Part shown: one piece after another, positions 6,026 to 9,256 of the stretch
How positions within the stretch are numbered: position 1 is the stretch's first letter
Layout: each line of letters opens with the position of its first letter
Assembly: GCA_937893145.1 (NCBI GenBank)
Contig: CALBJW010000108.1
Coordinates: forward strand, 1-9,256
Length of the DNA stretch: 9,256 nucleotides
Direction of reading: 5' to 3'
Origin: an uncultured Prevotellaceae bacterium
Lineage (GTDB): Bacteria; Bacteroidota; Bacteroidia; Bacteroidales; Bacteroidaceae
Program-made: the position numbers and the translations under genes
The notes under the pieces: model-generated
What the model was told of the DNA's origin: nothing
The model's input: the letters and a program-made list of their open reading frames with translations, nothing else
Databases searched by the model: none

Positions 6026-7795
6026 TTATATTGCACGAGTGACTTCATAAAGCCACTTCTTATGTTCCTCATCAAGGCGAGGAGCAAGACGGTCGTAAAC
6101 CATCTGCTGGTAGTTGTTGAACCATTCAATCTCCTCCTTAGTGAGCATATCCTTGAGGATAGGAGATGTGAGGATAGGACAGAGAGTGAGTGCCTCGAAC
6201 TGATAGTAAGGACCGAATGTGATGCCTTCACCTACAGGAGACTCAACCACGAGCATTGTGTTCTCATGACGAACTCCGTGACTGCCTTCGATGTATATGC
6301 CTGGTTCGCAGGTGATGGTCATGCCAGGAAGGAGTGGGGTAGGGCGCCACTGCATACGGAACTGGTGAAGGTCGATGCTCTCATGAACAGACATGAACTG
6401 GCCCACACCGTGACCTGTGCCGTGAAGGTAGTTGATGCCATACTTCCACATTGCCTGTCGAGCAAAACCATCGAGCTGAGTGCCGTTTGTGCCTTTTGGG
6501 AACACTGCACTTCCAAGGTCTATCCAACCCTTGAGAACGAGAGTGTAGTCGCGCTGCATCTCCCAAGTGAGAGGACCGAGAGGAATGGTACGGGTGATGT
6601 CGGTCGTACCATCAAGATACTGACCACCAGAGTCGATGAGCAAAAGACCTTCTGGTTTGACAGGGATGTCAGTCTCAGGAGTTGGGTCATAGTGTACGAT
6701 TGCTCCATGATGAGCATACCCCATGATGCTTTCAAAACTGATGCCCATGCAGAGAGGTTGTTCGCGGCGGAATGCTTCGAGTTTTGCAGAGAGTGAAAGC
6801 TCAGTCTCGTTGCCCTTTGGCACATTCTCAAGAGTCCACTTAATCCACTTGACCATTGCCACACCATCCTTCTCCATAGCAGAGCGATAACCACGAATCT
6901 CAGTCTCGTTCTTGAACATTAGGAGAGATGGTATTGGAGATGCCTTGCGGAGCGGATGCTTTACTGCTGCGTATGTGGCATAGTTCGTCTTGTCGATGTC
7001 GATGACCATAGGAATGTCAACAGCGTTGATTCCATCAATGATGTCAGTGTATTCGCGAACATCAACCCCTTCACCCTTCAAGTATTCCTCCACCTCAGGT
7101 GTGAGTTTCTCCTTATTAATAAATAAGGTTGTGTTTTGAGGAGTGATGATGATGTAACTCACAAGGAAAGGAGTGTAAAGGATATCGTCGGCACGAAGGT
7201 TGAGAGTCCAGGCAATATCCTCAAGGAAACTAACAAGAAGAGCCTTGTCGCCCAACTTCTCGCGAATACGAGCAAGCTTGCTCGATGCACTTTCGCCAGA
7301 GTATTCGAGTCCTTGCACGAAGACCTTGCTGAGAGGAACGGAAGGACGGTCGGTCCATATCTCATCGTATGGGTCGATGTCGGTGCGAACGGAGAGTCCA
7401 TATGCGGCGAGGTCGTTCTGAAGAGCCTCAACTTCGCTCACGGTGTTCACCCAACCATCAACAGCCACAACGCTGCCTTTAGGCAATACACTGCCCAACC
7501 ATTCTGAGATGGAAGGTGTACCTTCAATCTTCTCCTTCATGAGTACAAAATCCGAGCCTGCAAGTTGTTCGTTGGCTTGAATGAAATATCGAGAATCGGT
7601 CCAAAGAGCAGCCTTGTCAGTAGTGACAACTGCTGTTCCTGCAGAGCCAGTGAAACCGCTTATCCATCGGCGTGATTTCCATCTTTCAGGCACATATTCG
7701 CCTGAGTGAGGGTCGGTGCTTGGGGTGATGAAAGCACTAATGCCCTCTCGCTCCATGAGTTTTCGGAGCTGTGATTCTTTTTCTGTAGTAGTCAT
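6026..7795 (-). CDS. Xaa-Pro aminopeptidase (aminopeptidase P, M24B), long three-domain form
   Basis: The 589-residue enzyme removes the N-terminal residue from peptides with proline in position two and would be cytoplasmic (no signal peptide). Two creatinase-type N-terminal domains cover about residues 5-300, and the pita-bread catalytic domain about 305-525. The dinuclear-metal ligands are all present: Asp388 and Asp399 (IDSGGQYLDGTTDITRT), His462 (HGTGHGVG), Glu497 (CEPGIYIEG) and Glu511 (RHENTMLV). His368 in GAIVHYDP matches the catalytic histidine. Residues about 530-589 form the short M24_C-type tail. The length and domain order are those of the cytosolic eukaryotic enzyme XPNPEP1 (about 620 residues), not the roughly 440-residue E. 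coli PepP. This long form is common in Bacteroidetes. The ATG (CAT at 7793-7795) precedes MTTTEKESQLRKLM, a typical start. It is transcribed divergently from mdh and convergently with the TonB_C gene. Confidence 0.95.
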   Translation of the reverse strand: MTTTEKESQLRKLMEREGISAFITPSTDPHSGEYVPERWKSRRWISGFTGSAGTAVVTTDKAALWTDSRYFIQANEQLAGSDFVLMKEKIEGTPSISEWLGSVLPKGSVVAVDGWVNTVSEVEALQNDLAAYGLSVRTDIDPYDEIWTDRPSVPLSKVFVQGLEYSGESASSKLARIREKLGDKALLVSFLEDIAWTLNLRADDILYTPFLVSYIIITPQNTTLFINKEKLTPEVEEYLKGEGVDVREYTDIIDGINAVDIPMVIDIDKTNYATYAAVKHPLRKASPIPSLLMFKNETEIRGYRSAMEKDGVAMVKWIKWTLENVPKGNETELSLSAKLEAFRREQPLCMGISFESIMGYAHHGAIVHYDPTPETDIPVKPEGLLLIDSGGQYLDGTTDITRTIPLGPLTWEMQRDYTLVLKGWIDLGSAVFPKGTNGTQLDGFARQAMWKYGINYLHGTGHGVGQFMSVHESIDLHQFRMQWRPTPLLPGMTITCEPGIYIEGSHGVRHENTMLVVESPVGEGITFGPYYQFEALTLCPILTSPILKDMLTKEEIEWFNNYQQMVYDRLAPRLDEEHKKWLYEVTRAI

Positions 7796-7883
7796 ATATT
7801 AGGTGTTCAAAAAGTTATTCTCATTATTTGCCGAAATACAAACTTCATTTAGCAAAACATTGCTTTTTATATCTTTTCATTCG

Positions 7884-7916
7884 CAAATATACGTCTTTTT
7901 TTCTTGTCAGATGCAA
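7884..7916 (-). promoter_or_regulatory. Candidate promoter for the Xaa-Pro aminopeptidase gene
   Basis: Read on the minus strand, TATATTTG (7891-7884) fits TAnnTTTG, with TTG (7916-7914) 22 bases upstream as a weak -33 element. The leader to the ATG at 7795 would be roughly 80 bases. The spacer is slightly longer than usual, hence moderate confidence. Confidence 0.5.
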
Positions 7917-7932
7917 TTTTTTCGTTTCTTTG

Positions 7933-7963
7933 TTGCATTTCAAAAAAATAAAAGATAAATTTG
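7933..7963 (+). promoter_or_regulatory. Bacteroidetes-type promoter for mdh
   Basis: TTG at 7933-7935 and TAAATTTG at 7956-7963 match -33 and -7 (TAnnTTTG) elements with a 20-base spacer. Transcription would start near 7969, giving a leader of about 70 bases with a short ORF and a palindrome before the mdh ATG. Confidence 0.65.
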
Positions 7964-7996
7964 CGGAAAGATTGCAGAGTATTAGTACAATCGATT

Positions 7997-8023
7997 ATGA
8001 AAAATAGTACATTAGTTAACTAA
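7997..8023 (+). other. Possible leader ORF (8 codons) with a 12-bp palindrome upstream of mdh
   Basis: ATG at 7997 opens MKNSTLVN and stops at TAA 8021-8023, 16 bases before the mdh ATG. Its last four codons (the stop included) coincide with the perfect palindrome TTAGTTAACTAA (8012-8023). Both lie within the predicted mdh transcript. Eight codons can occur by chance, so this is a candidate only. Confidence 0.25.
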
Positions 8024-8039
8024 ATAAATATAAAACATT

Positions 8040-9032
8040 ATGGCATTCTTAACAGACGAAAAACTCGTTATTGTAGGAGCTGGTGGTATGATCGGCTCAA
8101 ACATGGTACAGACAGTCCTCTTGCTCGGACTCACTCCAAACATTTGTCTTTATGATATCTATGAGCCAGGCGTTCATGGTGTATATGATGAAATGTGCCA
8201 CTGCGCATTCCCAGGTGCAAACATTTCTTACACTGTTGACCCAGCTGAGGCATTCACTGGTGCTAAGTATATCATCTCTTCTGGTGGTGCTCCACGTAAG
8301 GAAGGTATGACTCGTGAGGACCTCCTCAAGGGTAACTGTCAGATTGCAGCAGACTTCGGTGAGAACATCAAGAAGTACTGTCCAGATGTAAAGCATGTTG
8401 TTGTTATCTTCAACCCAGCTGACGTTACAGCTCTTACTGCTCTCATCCACTCAGGTCTTAAGCCAAACCAGCTCACTTCTCTCGCAGCTCTCGACTCTAC
8501 ACGTCTCCAGCAGCAGCTCGCTCTCGAGTTCGGTGTTCAGCAGGACAAGGTTACTAACGCTTACACTTACGGTGGTCACGGCGAGCAGATGGCTGTATTC
8601 GCTTCAAAGGCACTCATCGACGGCAAGCCTCTCGCAGACATGATGCCTTCAGAGGAGCGTTGGGCTGAGATCAAGCACATGACTACTCAGGGTGGTTCAA
8701 ACATCATCAAGCTCCGTGGTCGTTCATCATTCCAGTCTCCTGCATACCAAGCTGTTAAGATGATTGAAGGCGCTATGGGTGGTGAGCCATTCACTTGGCC
8801 TGCTGGTTGCTACGTAAACTGCGACAAGTGCGGCATGAAGAACGTGATGATGGCTATGCCTACTACTATCGACGCTACAGGTGTTCACTTCACTGCTCCT
8901 GAAGGAACTGAAGAGGAAATGGCAGCTCTCAAGGCTTCTTACGAGCACCTCCAGGCTATGCGCGACGAGATCATCTCTCTTGGCATCATCCCAGCAGTAG
9001 CAGATTGGGCAAACGACAATCCAAACCTCTAA
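8040..9032 (+). CDS. mdh: Malate dehydrogenase (NAD-dependent)
   Basis: The 330-residue protein belongs to the lactate/malate dehydrogenase family and would interconvert malate and oxaloacetate with NAD(H) in the cytoplasm. In anaerobic Bacteroidales this is a step of the reductive branch from oxaloacetate to succinate and propionate. The Rossmann dinucleotide motif is VGAGGMIG (12-19). Asp39 in LYDIYE sits where an acidic residue selects NAD over NADP. Substrate-binding arginines are Arg86 and Arg92 (APRKEGMTR). Asn125 (NPAD), Asp152 and Arg155 (LDSTRL) and the catalytic His180 (GGHGEQM) complete the active site. The arginine pattern favours malate over lactate as substrate. The C-terminal part is of the form common in Bacteroidetes. 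Codon use is extremely biased (GCT, GGT, CTC, AAG, CAG), more than in its neighbours, pointing to high expression. The ATG follows an A/T-rich leader without a Shine-Dalgarno sequence. Confidence 0.95.
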   Translation: MAFLTDEKLVIVGAGGMIGSNMVQTVLLLGLTPNICLYDIYEPGVHGVYDEMCHCAFPGANISYTVDPAEAFTGAKYIISSGGAPRKEGMTREDLLKGNCQIAADFGENIKKYCPDVKHVVVIFNPADVTALTALIHSGLKPNQLTSLAALDSTRLQQQLALEFGVQQDKVTNAYTYGGHGEQMAVFASKALIDGKPLADMMPSEERWAEIKHMTTQGGSNIIKLRGRSSFQSPAYQAVKMIEGAMGGEPFTWPAGCYVNCDKCGMKNVMMAMPTTIDATGVHFTAPEGTEEEMAALKASYEHLQAMRDEIISLGIIPAVADWANDNPNL

Positions 9033-9038
9033 TTCGGG

Positions 9039-9086
9039 GTTGAAGCCTACTTCAATGCAAATGATTATTAGCTAATGGCTAATAGC
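9039..9086. repeat. Two small inverted repeats after mdh
   Basis: TTGAAG (9040-9045) pairs with CTTCAA (9050-9055) around CCTA. TATTAGC (9066-9072) pairs with GCTAATA (9078-9084), and the same stretch is a 7-base near-tandem GCTAATG-GCTAATA. Neither has a T-tract. They are weak hairpins within the 3' untranslated part of the mdh transcript. Confidence 0.4.
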
Positions 9087-9101
9087 ACTGTCACTATACA
9101 C

Positions 9102-9138
9102 AAAGGAATGTACTCCTACGGGAATACATTCCTTTTTT
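9102..9138 (+). terminator. Intrinsic terminator of mdh with a UACG tetraloop
   Basis: Arms 9102-9112 (AAAGGAATGTA) and 9125-9135 form a perfect 11-bp stem. Above a single C/A mismatch the stem continues with TCC/GGA and closes on TACG, a C(UACG)G tetraloop of the very stable UNCG class. A six-base T-tract (9133-9138) follows. On the minus strand only three U residues follow, so it acts mainly on mdh, though it could also slow the convergent queH transcript. Confidence 0.85.
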
Positions 9139-9157
9139 AGTTGCATTCGTTCATAGT

Positions 9158-9256
9158 TCATAATACATCTCTCCTACTATACTCACATCCGCAGAAGTTC
9201 TGGCGGTAGAGATTGTATTCCTTGGAGAGTTCAATGGAACGCTTATAGCCGCCTTT
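9158..9256 (-). CDS. queH: Epoxyqueuosine reductase QueH, C-terminal fragment (5' part beyond window)
   Basis: Read on the minus strand from the window edge, a frame of 32 codons runs to the TGA at 9160-9158. It encodes KGGYKRSIELSKEYN, then LYRQNFCGCEYS and a short RRDVL tail. The pattern R-S-x-E-L-(S/A)-x-E-(Y/H), then YRQ-x-(Y/F)-CGC-x-(Y/F)-S, is the C-terminal signature of QueH (formerly DUF208), the cobalamin-independent enzyme that reduces epoxyqueuosine to queuosine in tRNA. The CGC cysteines are among those that bind its iron centres. Only this end is visible, so the rest of the protein, including its N-terminal cysteine pair, cannot be checked. It is convergent with mdh. Confidence 0.75.
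   Translation of the reverse strand, partial: KGGYKRSIELSKEYNLYRQNFCGCEYSRRDVL

Noticed and set aside
6062..6796. A 244-codon open frame on the plus strand opposite the aminopeptidase gene
   Set aside because: It overlaps the catalytic domain of the aminopeptidase, which has all its metal ligands; the antisense product resembles nothing and is a codon-use shadow.
7851..7868. A hairpin AGCAA-AACA-TTGCT followed by T residues
   Set aside because: The stem is only five base pairs and it lies between divergent promoters, where no plus-strand transcript needs ending; probably chance in A/T-rich sequence.

Overview
The window looks like a chromosomal housekeeping segment from a Bacteroidales bacterium, most likely Prevotella or a close relative. 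The protein sequences have the flavour of that group (gltX, waaA, malate dehydrogenase, and a long three-domain Xaa-Pro aminopeptidase). Start codons lack clear Shine-Dalgarno sequences and sit in A/T-rich leaders. Both divergent intergenic regions carry matches to the Bacteroidetes -7 promoter motif TAnnTTTG. I see no phage, transposon, integrase, CRISPR, tRNA or rRNA signal.

Layout from left to right. (1) A plus-strand operon: the 3' half of gltX (2-793), waaA/kdtA (793-2028, sharing one base with the gltX stop) and a small multi-pass membrane protein (2041-2718). (2) A compact convergent spacer (2719-2848) with two perfect hairpins built around three 22-bp repeat units; this is the most unusual non-coding structure here. 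(3) A minus-strand pair: an exported HExxH metallopeptidase-like protein (4676-3414), followed 16 bp later by a gamma-class carbonic anhydrase family protein that starts with GTG (3397-2849). (4) A divergent promoter region (4677-4870). (5) An exported TonB C-terminal domain protein with a Met-Gly-Gly repeat linker and a DUF3298/RsiV-like C-terminal half (4871-5971). (6) A shared bidirectional terminator (5989-6022). (7) Xaa-Pro aminopeptidase on the minus strand (7795-6026). (8) A divergent region (7796-8039) with mirror-image promoter elements and a small leader ORF. (9) mdh, malate dehydrogenase (8040-9032). (10) A terminator with a UNCG-type tetraloop. (11) The last 32 codons of a minus-strand gene whose C-terminus matches QueH, the epoxyqueuosine reductase (9158-9256).

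Functionally this is mostly core metabolism: tRNA charging, Kdo transfer to lipid A, proline-peptide breakdown, malate/oxaloacetate interconversion and tRNA queuosine modification. Two exported proteins of unclear role lie in the middle. I found no convincing new multi-gene system. The items most worth a second look are the 22-bp repeat/hairpin cluster, the TonB_C plus DUF3298-like protein, the exported metallopeptidase and the mdh leader. All intergenic stretches are shorter than 300 bases and each is described below.
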